A DNA stretch of 64,000 nucleotides. Origin: Mucilaginibacter gotjawali (GTDB taxonomy: Bacteria > Bacteroidota > Bacteroidia > Sphingobacteriales > Sphingobacteriaceae). The notes below the pieces were generated by a model that worked only from the letters and a program-made list of their open reading frames with translations, did not search any database and was not told the DNA's origin. Positions 34,617 through 43,838 of this stretch are shown here, in pieces (position 1 is the first letter of the stretch; each line of letters opens with the position of its first letter). Both the position numbers and the translations under genes were made by a program. The stretch is from the NCBI RefSeq assembly GCF_002355435.1, contig NZ_AP017313.1:2170001-2234000 (forward strand), in the 5' to 3' direction.

Positions 34617-36854
34617 ATGAAAAAACTCTTACCTGCTTTAAATATTCTTATTTTTCTTTTCAATATAACTGTTCAGGCGCAAACCGGTGAAACTATCCCT
34701 TCCGGAACATTTGCAAATTTTTCCGGCGGCGGCGCGTTATCATCCCAATATAGCACGTTCTCTAACCCCGCCCCTGCAGCCATACCCACCATCGCGAGAC
34801 TCATTACAACGGGTAATGTTGTTGCCTGTTTGGGCGTGGCTTCGGTTAGCCCGTATATTCAGCAATTTACGGTTAATGGTACAAACTTAACCGGCGATAT
34901 CACGGCCACGGTAGTAGGCGCACAATTTGAGATCTCCCTGAATCCAAACAGCGGATATAGTGCCAGCTTAACGATTCCGCAAACGGGAGGAGCAGTGAAC
35001 GGCGTGGTTGTATATGCCAGGGCCGCAGCAACAACCAGTGCAGGAAATTTAACGGGAGGGGTTAGCCTCACGTCGCCCGGGGCTTTGACTGTAAATGCCG
35101 GACTTTCGGGCATTGTAAATGGTTTGCCAACAATGGGCGGGATGTCTCCAAAGGTTTTTACGGGCGGACAATTAACTTCTGCCATTAATTTCATTGCCAA
35201 TGGAAACAATGTTAGCTGGACGAACAGCAACCCTGCAATAGGCCTGCCTGCAACAGGAACCGGCAATATTTTGCCTTTTATGGCCGCTAACGCAGGTAAT
35301 ACCCCAATAACGGCAACAATCATTGCCACGCCGGTGAGTGTAGCGGGCGGTTGTACCGGCACACCTATTTCGTTTGTTATTACAGTAAATCCTGCAGCGG
35401 GGGCTTCGCCATCCATCGCACAAGCTACCGCAACCGGCAATAACATAGCCTGTTTGGGCGCAGCATCCGTGAGTCCCAATATACAGCAGTTTACAGTTAA
35501 CGCAACCAACCTGACGGGCGGAATCACCGCTGCAGTATCTTCTGCGGGATTTGAAATTTCACTGAATGCAAGCAGTGGATATACCAATAGTCTTACTATC
35601 CCCCAAACGGGCGGAACTGTTAATAGTGTTATCGTTTATATAAGGTTGGCCGTCACCACTACTGCGGGGAATTTTACAGGCGGTGTGATGTTAACCTCCC
35701 CCGGGGCTGCTCCAGTAAATGTGGGTAGCATCTCCGGAGTTGTAAACGTACCGCCGGTAATGGATGGTAATGTGCCTTCGCCGACCTATATCAACGGGCA
35801 GCAAACAGCCGCTATTAATTTTAGTGCGAATGGAAATACGGTTAATTGGATAAATGATACGCCGGGCATAGGCCTGCCTGCAAGCGGCACCGGCGACATC
35901 CCTTCATTTACAGCAGTCAATAACGGCACTACGGCCGTCATAGCGCACATCATTGCTACCCCAACAAACCCCATTACCGGCTGTACAGGTACGCCGGTTC
36001 CGTTTACAATTACCGTTAACCCAACTGTGCCGCCAAACATCGTGGTAATTGGCCCATTGTCTCCGTTAAATACTATTTACGGCACGGCTTCCACCTCTGC
36101 AGTTTTTAATGTATTGGGTTCTGGCTTAAGCTCCGGTATTTTGGTAATACCTCCTCCTGGCTTCGAAGTAAGTACCAACGATGTTACATTTGCCGGTTCG
36201 GCTATTATAAGTTCAGCAGGTACGCAGGTTTATATCCGGTTAGCTGCAACCACTCATGCGGGTAATAATTATGCGGGACCAATTGTATTAAAGAGCCCCG
36301 GAGCTTCGGACGCCAGTATTGACATGCCCGCAAGTTCGGTTACTCCCGCGCCATTAACCATTACTGCTGATAATAAACGCAAAACCTTCGGCACGGCTAA
36401 CCCTGTGTTAACAGCAACTTACACCGGTTTTGTTAACGGCGATACCCCGGCTGATTTCACCAGTCCCCTTGTTTTGAGTACGATTGCTGATATTTCATCT
36501 CCTATTGGTCAATACCCTATCACATTGAGCGGCTATGCGTCAAATGATTACAGCATAACTCCAGTTCAGGGTGTACTTACGGTAATCGGTGCAATCGTCA
36601 TACCCAATACTTTTACACCAAACGGCGATGGTATCAACGATACATGGAATATTAAATACCTGGATACCTATAGCACCTGTACCGTACAGATCTTTAACCG
36701 GTATGGAGAAAGTGTTTATTCATCTATTGGTTATGGAACGCCATGGGACGGCACCTTCAAAGGGGCGAAATTACCTACAGGGACTTATTATTATGTAATC
36801 AACCTGAAAAATGATACTAAGCTTTTGTCTGGATTTATTGCTCTCATAAAATAA
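34617..36854 (+). CDS. Large T9SS-exported repeat protein with type B sorting domain
   Basis: Protein of 745 residues from ATG 34617 (MKKLLPALNILIFLFNITVQAQ), which begins a good signal peptide. Two tandem ~200-residue units follow: each starts with ACLG-ASVSP-IQQFTVN, continues through ISLN-SGY-SLTIPQTGG and LTSPGA, and ends in CTGTP. A shorter third copy (NTIYGTASTSAVFNVLGSGL) is next, then an MBG-type domain (LTITADNKRKTFGTANPVLT). The C-terminal ~85 residues (IPNTFTPNGDGINDTWNIKY then LPTGTYYYVINLKN) are the gliding-motility/CHU_C type B sorting domain. Probable surface adhesin; ligand unknown. PorP/SprF homologue follows. Confidence 0.9.
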   Translation: MKKLLPALNILIFLFNITVQAQTGETIPSGTFANFSGGGALSSQYSTFSNPAPAAIPTIARLITTGNVVACLGVASVSPYIQQFTVNGTNLTGDITATVVGAQFEISLNPNSGYSASLTIPQTGGAVNGVVVYARAAATTSAGNLTGGVSLTSPGALTVNAGLSGIVNGLPTMGGMSPKVFTGGQLTSAINFIANGNNVSWTNSNPAIGLPATGTGNILPFMAANAGNTPITATIIATPVSVAGGCTGTPISFVITVNPAAGASPSIAQATATGNNIACLGAASVSPNIQQFTVNATNLTGGITAAVSSAGFEISLNASSGYTNSLTIPQTGGTVNSVIVYIRLAVTTTAGNFTGGVMLTSPGAAPVNVGSISGVVNVPPVMDGNVPSPTYINGQQTAAINFSANGNTVNWINDTPGIGLPASGTGDIPSFTAVNNGTTAVIAHIIATPTNPITGCTGTPVPFTITVNPTVPPNIVVIGPLSPLNTIYGTASTSAVFNVLGSGLSSGILVIPPPGFEVSTNDVTFAGSAIISSAGTQVYIRLAATTHAGNNYAGPIVLKSPGASDASIDMPASSVTPAPLTITADNKRKTFGTANPVLTATYTGFVNGDTPADFTSPLVLSTIADISSPIGQYPITLSGYASNDYSITPVQGVLTVIGAIVIPNTFTPNGDGINDTWNIKYLDTYSTCTVQIFNRYGESVYSSIGYGTPWDGTFKGAKLPTGTYYYVINLKNDTKLLSGFIALIK

Positions 36855-37049
36855 ATGTGCGAAACGGGCGTACCTTGTTTTTTAACATATTTGGCGGTAT
36901 TTAAAATTGCTTGTCATGGTGTTGAAAGAACGCGGCTGAGGCCTGAAGGTAATAAACTGTTTAATTATTATTTAACTAATGCAGTGCCCGTGTACAAAGG
37001 CTTTATTTGCTGTTATGATGAATCTGTGCAAACGCGTTTTTTAACCGGC

Positions 37050-37313
37050 AATATAGTGATACCTGGTACGTTTACCCTTAATGCCGGTAGTACGAATGAT
37101 GCCTGGAATATCAAATAGCTTAATTCTTACTTAAATTGTACAGTTAAGGCATACAACCGATACAGAGAAAATGTATATTCGTCAATTGGTTATCGGGTGC
37201 CCCGGAAATGATATTTTAAATGTGCTCAATAATCAACTGGTACTTATTACTATATGATCAACCTTAAAATTGGCCATAATACTTTATCAGGTTTTGTAGC
37301 AATTATCAGATAA
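37050..37313 (+). pseudogene. Decayed duplicate of the type B sorting domain
   Basis: One continuous frame of 88 codons aligns along its length to the C-terminus of the preceding gene: IVIPGTFTLNAGSTNDAWNI versus IVIPNTFTPNGDGINDTWNI, NRYRENVYSSIGY versus NRYGESVYSSIGY, TGTYYYMINLK versus TGTYYYVINLK and LSGFVAIIR versus LSGFIALIK. Three stops interrupt it: TAG 37116, TGA 37209 and TAA 37230. No frameshift is seen. The ~195 bp upstream in the same frame (36855-37049) are open but I recognise nothing in them. It is the remnant of a second T9SS substrate or of a domain duplication. Confidence 0.88.
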
Positions 37314-37319
37314 AATTAA

Positions 37320-38335
37320 ATGAAACGAATTTTACTTATACTATTTGGGTTTTTGCTTACATACACACAGCATCAGCACAACAAAAGCCGCAGTACACAC
37401 AATATGTTTTTAATAACTTGTTGTTAAATCCGGCGGTAACAGGTATTGAAAATTACACCGATGTAAAAGCGGGCTATCGAAGCCAATGGACGGGTTTGCA
37501 GGGCGCTCCTGTAACTAGTTATTTAACTATTGATTTTCCTTTGGGAAATGACTTTTTGCAGGGTGATGCTACCGCTTTTCCTGCTGAAGGTGGTGTTAAT
37601 CCTTCGAGCAGGCTGTACACGCAAAATTATATGGCGGCCGAACCTCACCATGGCTTGGGATTCAATATCGTGTCTGACGTAGCTGGCCCCATCAACACCA
37701 CTAATATCGACATAGATTACGCTTATCATCTGGGCTTAACTGATCGTTTAAATTTAGCAGTGGGCGTTTCCGCGGGATTTAATCATATCAGCCTGAATAC
37801 TGCCCAGATCACACTCGAAAATCCGAATGACCCGGCAATTACCAACGGGAATAACAGCCAGTGGAAACCAGACCTGAATACCGGTATCTGGTTGTATTCT
37901 TCCAATTATTACTTTGGCGCATCTGTGCAGCAAATACTTCCACAAAATCTTTATTTTAGTTCAACCCATTCAGCAAACGCAAGTAAAACTGTTCCGCAAT
38001 ACTTTTTGACCGGCGGGGTTAAATTCTTCCTGACAGATGATGTAACCATTTTGCCTTCGTTTTTAATTAAAGAGATTAACCCGGTGCCATTAACCTATGA
38101 CATCAATGCCAAAATATCTTTTCAGGATAAATTCTGGCTGGGCGGCTCGTACCGGCATGGAGACTCTTTCGGGGTACTGGCAGGTTTAAATATCAGCTCC
38201 TTTATCAATGTTGGGTATTCCTATGATATTACTACCTCTGCCCTGAATACGGTAAGTAATGGCACACATGAAATAGTGATAAGCTTATTATTAAACAACA
38301 GGTATAAGGTAACCTGCCCGCAACATAGTTTCTAG
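37320..38335 (+). pseudogene. PorP/SprF-family T9SS membrane protein, frameshifted in signal peptide
   Basis: The frame from ATG 37320 gives MKRILLILFGF and then stops early. The mature sequence (ASAQQKPQYTQYVFNNLLLN) lies in another frame that runs to 38335. Adding one T to the five-T run at 37350-37354 restores MKRILLILFGFFAYIHTASA, a perfect signal peptide, and a 338-residue protein. The mature part has the family opening (QYVFNNLLLNPAVTGIENY) and beta-barrel strands (ADFGYRSQW-like, GLGFNIVSDVAGPINTTNID). PorP/SprF proteins tether T9SS substrates to the outer membrane and are usually encoded just after a CHU_C protein, as here. Either a true mutation, a slippage switch or a sequencing error. 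Confidence 0.87.
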
Positions 38336-38444
38336 GTCATGGTTCATAGTTCATGGAAAAAAGGGGGGAGATAAATCAAGAAATTCTTGGTAATGAACAG
38401 CTTCGTATTTTCTGCTATGAACTATGAACCATTAACTATGAACT
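38334..38444. repeat. Word-pair inverted repeat between convergent porP and rpoN
   Basis: Left arm (38334-38355) holds GGTTCATAGTTCATGG. Right arm (38414-38444) holds CTATGAACTATGAACC and ACTATGAACTG. The word TTCATAG/CTATGAA is repeated on both sides with ~58 bp between. Only ~110 bp separate the convergent genes, so it can end transcripts from both sides. Confidence 0.8.
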
Positions 38445-38446
38445 GC

Positions 38447-39922
38447 CTACAACTCTCTTCTCAACCTAGCAACCGGGATATTCATTTGCTCGCGGTATTT
38501 GGCAACAGTACGGCGGGCGATATTGTAGCCTGCATCTTTTAATATTTCGGTAAGCTTTTCATCAGCAAGGGGATGCTGTTTGTCTTCCTTACCAATATGC
38601 TCTTCGAGGATCTTTTTAACCTCTTTGTTTGAAACCTCTTCGCCGCTTTCGGTTTGAATGGCTTCGGAGAAAAATGATTTCAGCAGAAAGGTGCCGAACT
38701 CGGTTTGTACATATTTTGAGTTGGCCACACGGGATACGGTTGAAATGTCCATATTGATCCTGTCAGCTATGTCTTTAAGGATCATTGGCCTTAAATTCTT
38801 ATCATCCCCGGTTAAAAAGTAATCATACTGGTATTGCATTATGGCATTCATCGTTTTTAGCAAGGTTTGCTGGCGCTGTTTGATGGCATCAATAAACCAT
38901 TTGGCCGAGTCGAGTTTTTGTTTTACAAACTGAACCGCTTCTTTTAACTTTTTATCCTTTTGCGACGCTTTATCATAATGTTCAAACATTTCCTGGTACG
39001 ACCGGCTTATCCTTAATTCGGGAGCATTTTTTGAGTTTAAAGTAAGGATCAGGAATCCGTTGTTATTGCTGATATGAAAATCAGGGATCACCTGCATCTG
39101 TTTGGTGTTCATCTCATTTGAATCTCCTGGCTTGGGATTCAGTTTTAAGATTTCATTTACAACAGCCCTCAGCTCGTCTGACGACATGTTTAAAGATTTT
39201 TCAAGCTTATCGTAATGTTTGCGTGTAAATTCATCAAGGTAATGCTCAACAACCATTATAGCCTTTTTTACAACGGGGTCATTCTGGTCTTTTTTGCGCA
39301 ATTGAATTAAAAGGCATTCCTGCAAGCTGCGTGCACCAACACCAGCCGGGTCAAACCCCTGTATCACCCGGAGCATATCTTCTACTTCATCGTCTTCAGC
39401 AAAAATATTTTGTGAAAAAGCAAGATCATCTGTTAACGAAGTGATTGGCCGGCGCAAATATCCGTCGTCATCCAGACTGCCGATAATTTGCCTGCCTATT
39501 CTGAAATCTTTATCTGACAGGGGCAACAAATCGAGCTGCTGCTGTAAGCTCTCAAAAAATGAGCTTTGCACAGCAATCGGGATCTCTTTATGATCATCAT
39601 CGTCATCCCCGTTTTGGTCATAACGCGAACCGTATTCGTTCACATTATCTTCCTGCAGGTAGTCGTCGATATTAAATTCATCTGCTTCACCCTTTTCTTC
39701 ATCCCCGGTATAATTATCATCTTCAGGGTCGCGGTCGGGGTATTGCTCTTCAGGTTCATTTAAATTAGTGAGGCTCAAATCTTCAAGCGCAGGGTTTTCT
39801 TCCAGCTCCTCCTTTATCCTGGTATCTAATGAAACCGTGGGCACCTGCAGCAATTTTATAAATTGTATTTGCTGCGGTGATAGTTTTTGTAATAGTTTTT
39901 GTTGAAGGTTTTGTTTTAACAT
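38447..39922 (-). CDS. rpoN: RNA polymerase sigma-54 factor
   Basis: Protein of 491 residues from ATG 39922 (MLKQNLQQKLLQKLSPQQIQ). Region I is Gln/Leu-rich (activator interaction). An acidic region II follows (about 50-110, many Asp/Glu), then the core-binding domain (GFDPAGVGARSLQECLLIQL), the helix-turn-helix (ADRINMDISTVSRVANSKYV) and the C-terminal RpoN box ARRTVAKYRE (about 469-478). It directs -24/-12 promoters with AAA+ activators, none of which is in the window. Separated from porP only by the inverted repeat at 38334-38444. Confidence 0.97.
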   Translation of the reverse strand: MLKQNLQQKLLQKLSPQQIQFIKLLQVPTVSLDTRIKEELEENPALEDLSLTNLNEPEEQYPDRDPEDDNYTGDEEKGEADEFNIDDYLQEDNVNEYGSRYDQNGDDDDDHKEIPIAVQSSFFESLQQQLDLLPLSDKDFRIGRQIIGSLDDDGYLRRPITSLTDDLAFSQNIFAEDDEVEDMLRVIQGFDPAGVGARSLQECLLIQLRKKDQNDPVVKKAIMVVEHYLDEFTRKHYDKLEKSLNMSSDELRAVVNEILKLNPKPGDSNEMNTKQMQVIPDFHISNNNGFLILTLNSKNAPELRISRSYQEMFEHYDKASQKDKKLKEAVQFVKQKLDSAKWFIDAIKQRQQTLLKTMNAIMQYQYDYFLTGDDKNLRPMILKDIADRINMDISTVSRVANSKYVQTEFGTFLLKSFFSEAIQTESGEEVSNKEVKKILEEHIGKEDKQHPLADEKLTEILKDAGYNIARRTVAKYREQMNIPVARLRREL

Positions 39923-40066
39923 AATCAGATGGTCGCAAAAATACATCAATTACCCTTAACTAAAAAATTTGTTAGGATAAGTTGATCCCGGTTGAATATT
40001 TATAAATAAAATATTTTTTTGATTGTTTTACTATTTGGTATATTACGCGAAATAATATTTTTAGTT

Positions 40067-40489
40067 ATGGCATTTGTAAAGGAATTTAAAGAATTTGCAA
40101 TGCGGGGCAACGTAGTTGACCTTGCAGTTGGTGTGGTTATTGGTGCAGCGTTCGGCGGCATTGTTACTTCATTGGTAAAAGACATTATCATGCCCCCGAT
40201 AGGGTATATTACCGGAGGTGTTGATTTTTCAGATAAAAAGATCATTCTGAAGGATGCAGACCCGGTACACAAAGTGCTCGAGAATGCCATTCACTATGGT
40301 AGTTTTATTAATGCCGTAATCCAGTTCCTTATCATCGCTTTTTCTATTTTCATGGTTGTAAAAGCAATTAATTCGTTGAAAAAGTCAGAGCCGGAGCCCG
40401 AAGCGGCGCCTGTAGCTGAACCGGAACCAACCAAAGAGGAGTTGTTGCTTACACAGATCCGGGACCTGCTGGCAAAAGGGCAGAAATAA
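40067..40489 (+). CDS. mscL: Large-conductance mechanosensitive channel
   Basis: Protein of 140 residues from ATG 40067. [20 protein letters not shown] is the N-terminal helix and start of TM1 ([30 protein letters not shown]). TM2 is [22 protein letters not shown], followed by a Pro/Glu-rich linker and the cytoplasmic helix [12 protein letters not shown]. Opens on membrane tension to release solutes in osmotic downshock. Its stop codon directly abuts the stop of the convergent lipoprotein gene. Confidence 0.97.
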   Translation: MAFVKEFKEFAMRGNVVDLAVGVVIGAAFGGIVTSLVKDIIMPPIGYITGGVDFSDKKIILKDADPVHKVLENAIHYGSFINAVIQFLIIAFSIFMVVKAINSLKKSEPEPEAAPVAEPEPTKEELLLTQIRDLLAKGQK

Positions 40490-41581
40490 TTATTGTCCGC
40501 CGGCAACCGGTACCGTTTTTTTTCGCGAAATGCTATTTTCCCGAAGATCATTTGAATCTTCTATTTCGTGACCTTTTTGCGCCACAGTAATAACATATGG
40601 CCACCAATTGTTGGTGGCCATAGTAATATCCTTATCCAGGTAATACCGGTCCTGGCCCTTTAATTGGATATGATCGAACCCCGGGTAATGTTCACCTTGC
40701 GAATAGGGGTCATACGTTTCAATGTAAAAATTGCTGCCCGTTTGTTTATAGCCCTTTGCCAGCAGAAAGTGGCCCCAGCCGCTTGCAGTTGTTGGATAGA
40801 ACTTTGAAATATGCTGGTAATCGGTAATATTAAATGGAATATAAAACATATCCAGGCAAATAATAAGTAACTTATTTTTGTCGATGTTAGTTTTTACCAG
40901 GCTGTCGATGTTCTGCAAAGTATCAACAGCATAGTTGATGTTATTTAACTTTAAATAGGATTGTACGTCGCTGGTAAACCACCAGCCACCTTTTGGTTCA
41001 TAAATATTTCTGGCATCAACCGGCGTTTTGGAAAATATCGAATCAGCCCATTTAATTGCCATCGTAGTAACTGCAGGCCCGCAGTTGATGTATTGAAACC
41101 GGCTGCCGTCAAATTGATCGAGGTAGAAGTTATACCCTTTATTCAGGCTTTTCCCCATCGCTATAGTGCCCGGAAATCCAAAATATTCCATTTCTGTTTG
41201 TATAATTAATTGGAATGATGTTGACTTATGTTTATCTGTTGATGTAACCGTAAAAACAACTGGCTGTGTAAAGTCATAAACTTCATTATCGCCTGCAATA
41301 GTACTGTTAATTGTAGCGGTTACCTGGCTCGCCAAAGTATATGACATGATGAGCTTGTGCCTGTTTGCAGAGTCAGGCACAATAACAGTTATCGTATTGG
41401 ATAGGGTATCGATATTTGCGCCGGTTAATTCGCCATTAATGGCAAAATTGAGCAAGCCATTCTCCAGCGTATGGATTTGTGGTACGGTTAGCTGCGGTGA
41501 TGCAGGTTGCGCCTCCTTTTTACATGAAACTGCCTGTAAAATGGAAAAGATAAAAACCCACAAATAAATTTTAATTTTCAT
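40490..41581 (-). CDS. Lipoprotein with C39-like papain-fold domain
   Basis: Protein of 363 residues. A lipoprotein signal ends in QAVSC (lipobox) and is followed by KKEAQPASP. An Ig-like N-terminal part (about 30-130, DUF5018-like in style) precedes a domain with FQYINCGPAVTTMAIKWAD (Cys), ASGWGHFLLAKGYKQTG (His) and YIETYDPYSQGEH (Asp), the order of the peptidase C39-like family 2. Predicted surface or periplasmic cysteine peptidase or peptidase-like protein. Substrate unknown. No secretion genes adjoin. Confidence 0.75.
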   Translation of the reverse strand: MKIKIYLWVFIFSILQAVSCKKEAQPASPQLTVPQIHTLENGLLNFAINGELTGANIDTLSNTITVIVPDSANRHKLIMSYTLASQVTATINSTIAGDNEVYDFTQPVVFTVTSTDKHKSTSFQLIIQTEMEYFGFPGTIAMGKSLNKGYNFYLDQFDGSRFQYINCGPAVTTMAIKWADSIFSKTPVDARNIYEPKGGWWFTSDVQSYLKLNNINYAVDTLQNIDSLVKTNIDKNKLLIICLDMFYIPFNITDYQHISKFYPTTASGWGHFLLAKGYKQTGSNFYIETYDPYSQGEHYPGFDHIQLKGQDRYYLDKDITMATNNWWPYVITVAQKGHEIEDSNDLRENSISRKKTVPVAGGQ

Positions 41582-41619
41582 TTGCGTAACCTTCGTTTTT
41601 TAAAGGTATAAATAAATTT

Positions 41620-42498
41620 TTAAAACGTTTTGGGCACTTTAGGGTCGGTTACAATAATAAAGTCGCCACTTTTGCTCAATTTTTTCCAATCGGGGTTGTC
41701 GAAATTCTCATCATCAAAAGTTGCGATGTTCAGAATCCTTACTTTGGGGGCGTATTTTTTCAATTGTGCTGCCGTCCCCAGCTTTTCTTCGCTGTGGAAA
41801 CTGCCGTTTAACTGGAGTATTTTATAACCTTTATGCGATTTGATAAACCTGGCAATTGACCAGGCCATGGTGGCGTCCCATAAATTTTGAGCCTGGTACA
41901 TTTGCATCCCTCCCAAAGCTGCATGGCCGCCCATTATCTGTAAAAAATTGTCATAATAAGGGCCTGTGGCTGTATCAATCGGCAGCGGGGGAAGGTAGGA
42001 CTTGCCAATGGAGTTAAGTTGTTCAAGGCTTAGCAGGCCCATGCGATTGGTCATGTTTACATAACGATTTGGCGCATTGGCCGCTACAACAGCAATTTTA
42101 TTAGTCTTCGCCCATTCAATTAAGGGCCTGTAGTCTTTGTAATTATGCCAGGCGCGGGCTTCGCTAATGAAATTTTTTTCGCGGATCAAGCCGTTCAAAT
42201 ATTCGTTCAATACGTTCTGGCAGTCGGTTTCAAACATCTCCATTGACAGGGCTGTCCTGTCAGGATACTTTTGACTTAGTTTTTTAAATACGCTATATTC
42301 TAAAAAATGGCCTGTCGAATCGTTATGCTGTTCGCCAAAATAAAGCACATCGGCATTTAACATAGCATCAGTTATATCGTCCGACGGCACGATTTTTTGT
42401 TTTGCAACGCTGTATATTTTATAGTGACTGGAAAGTGAATCCTGGGAAAATACGCAGAGGGGGAAGGCGATAAGGAACAATACGGTGTATAATTTCAT
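41620..42498 (-). CDS. ChaN-like (DUF399/Tiki superfamily) exported protein
   Basis: Protein of 292 residues with a signal peptide (LFLIAFPLCVFSQ). ADVLYFGEQHNDSTGHFLEY (G-E-x-H-x-x), ALSMEMFETDCQNVLNEYL, VVAANAPNRYVN, AQNLWDATMAWSIA and ILQLNGSFHSE are the conserved blocks of the ChaN haem-binding lipoprotein/Tiki-like fold. It has no lipobox Cys, unlike ChaN itself. Possible haem or iron binding or metal-dependent peptidase-like role. It lies 38 bp upstream of the C39-like lipoprotein and may share its transcript. Confidence 0.85.
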   Translation of the reverse strand: MKLYTVLFLIAFPLCVFSQDSLSSHYKIYSVAKQKIVPSDDITDAMLNADVLYFGEQHNDSTGHFLEYSVFKKLSQKYPDRTALSMEMFETDCQNVLNEYLNGLIREKNFISEARAWHNYKDYRPLIEWAKTNKIAVVAANAPNRYVNMTNRMGLLSLEQLNSIGKSYLPPLPIDTATGPYYDNFLQIMGGHAALGGMQMYQAQNLWDATMAWSIARFIKSHKGYKILQLNGSFHSEEKLGTAAQLKKYAPKVRILNIATFDDENFDNPDWKKLSKSGDFIIVTDPKVPKTF

Positions 42499-42516
42499 TA
42501 ATAACTTGATTTAGTG

Positions 42517-42835
42517 GATTGACTGCCCTGGTTGATTGTTTGTTGCTTTGGCGTTCTGATTTCTAAATATACAAACTTAATTATCCAAATCAACTTAATC
42601 AAACGCGAAACCACTCAACCAGGGAAACCGCTTTTAAAAACTAATAACTAACAGGAGGAACCTACGGGGCCATCAGCTGATCTGTTTATGCTATAAACAG
42701 GCAACTCCTCCGGAGTCATAGGCAGAACGTCGCAATAGTTCCAGCGGAACTACCTGTTTATAGCACATACATTTGTGATTTAATGGCTCCAGTGGAGCCC
42801 CCTGTTTTAAAAGCGATCTCCCTGGCCACTCAAGA
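42517..42835. repeat. Composite inverted-repeat element holding hairpin core copy 2
   Basis: The gap 42499-42911 holds no gene before rpmH. Outer arms use GTTGATT/AATCAAC words (42530-42622). Next come CCACTCAACCAGGGA (42611-42625) and CGCTTTTAAAAACT on the left, with the inverse TTTTAAAAGCGATCTCCC then TGGCCACTC (42805-42831) on the right. Inside is the ~166-bp core at 42652-42817, matching 24209-24375: CTATAAACAGG / CCTGTTTATAG, GACTCCTCC-type arms, GTTCCAGCGGAAC and GGCTCCAGTGGAGCC. Its right end is 7 bp from the rpmH promoter. Confidence 0.87.
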
Positions 42836-42841
42836 AAACTA

Positions 42842-42872
42842 TTTGAAATGAAAAAAAAATACACTACATTTG
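42842..42872 (+). promoter_or_regulatory. Bacteroidota-type promoter of rpmH
   Basis: TTTG (42842-42845), exactly 19 bases, then TACATTTG (42865-42872), a full match to the TTTG-N19-TAnnTTTG consensus for the primary sigma factor in this phylum. It lies 40 bp upstream of the rpmH start. Confidence 0.88.
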
Positions 42873-42911
42873 CGTCCTTGTTTTAAAAAAGACGAATAGA
42901 ATAAAATAGCC

Positions 42912-43070
42912 ATGAAAAGAACGTTTCAGCCCTCACAAAGGAAAAGAAGAAATAAGCACGGTTTCCGTGAGCGCATGTCAACTGCTAACGGCAGGAGAAT
43001 ATTAGCAGCAAGAAGAGCTAAAGGCAGAAAAAGACTGTCAGTTTCTGACGAGCGCAGCCACAAAGCATAA
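42912..43070 (+). CDS. rpmH: Ribosomal protein L34
   Basis: Short gene of 52 codons. The protein starts [18 protein letters not shown], then [20 protein letters not shown] and [14 protein letters not shown]: the near-invariant L34 sequence with Arg/Lys in over a third of positions. Part of the large ribosomal subunit. It is followed at 73 bp by rnpA, the usual linkage. Confidence 0.98.
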   Translation: MKRTFQPSQRKRRNKHGFRERMSTANGRRILAARRAKGRKRLSVSDERSHKA

Positions 43071-43143
43071 AGCTGGTTGCTTTCTCCAAAACGGGGCTTG
43101 AACCGCTTATTGATATAAATCCGGTTCAAACGTAGCAACACCC

Positions 43144-43527
43144 ATGTATACTTTTAAGAAAGAAGAACGGTTATGTAATAAAAAGCTTATTGATGAGCTT
43201 TTTCATAACGGCTCTTCTTTTTTATGTTATCCCTTCAAGGTATCCTGGCTTTTTGCCGATTTTTCGGGGAACTATCCTGTGCAGGTTGTTTTTTCGGTTC
43301 CAAAACGGCGGTTTAACCACGCCACCGACCGTAACCTGGTTAAAAGGCGCACCCGCGAAACTTACCGGCGCTACAAACAGGAGCATTTATATGCCCCGTT
43401 AAATGCTGCCGGAAAAAAAATTGTGCTTTCTGTTGGTTATATCGGCAAAGAAATCGCGTCCTACGATCTTGCTGAAAAAAAAATGCTCAAGTTGTTGAAA
43501 CTGCTTAGTGCCGAAACTTCCAAATGA
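43144..43527 (+). CDS. rnpA: Ribonuclease P protein component
   Basis: Protein of 127 residues. [17 protein letters not shown] at the N-terminus, [26 protein letters not shown] (about 57-82) with the RNR motif region that contacts the P RNA, and the [24 protein letters not shown] end. It assists the catalytic RNA in tRNA 5' processing. Overlaps yidD by 4 bp. Confidence 0.95.
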   Translation: MYTFKKEERLCNKKLIDELFHNGSSFLCYPFKVSWLFADFSGNYPVQVVFSVPKRRFNHATDRNLVKRRTRETYRRYKQEHLYAPLNAAGKKIVLSVGYIGKEIASYDLAEKKMLKLLKLLSAETSK

Positions 43528-43766
43528 AAGCAATTACCGGTATATTAAAAAAAGGGATAGGCTTTGTATTCATCCTGTTGATAAAAATATACCAGTATTT
43601 TATTTCGCCGATGACCGGAGCCTCATGCCGCTATACACCAACATGTTCGCAATACGGGGTAGAGGCGATCAGGAAATACGGTGCGTTTAAAGGCGGCTGG
43701 TTAACTTTAAAACGTATTGCAAGCTGCAATCCATGGGGAGGGCACGGGCATGATCCTGTACCCTGA
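43524..43766 (+). CDS. yidD: Membrane protein insertion efficiency factor YidD
   Basis: Protein of 80 residues. [20 protein letters not shown] and [20 protein letters not shown] with the C-terminal [17 protein letters not shown] are the YidD signature. An amphipathic N-terminal helix attaches it to the inner membrane, where it helps YidC-dependent insertion. yidC itself does not follow here; tsaB does. Confidence 0.95.
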   Translation: MKAITGILKKGIGFVFILLIKIYQYFISPMTGASCRYTPTCSQYGVEAIRKYGAFKGGWLTLKRIASCNPWGGHGHDPVP

Positions 43767-43838
43767 ATCAAGTCTTGAGTCTTGGGTTGAAAGTCATAAG
43801 TCAAAGATACCGATTAAAATAAAATTCAAAATCTGTAA

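Noticed and set aside
36855..37049. Open frame ahead of the sorting-domain remnant as an independent gene
   Set aside because: It begins directly after a stop and resembles nothing; treated as part of the decayed region.
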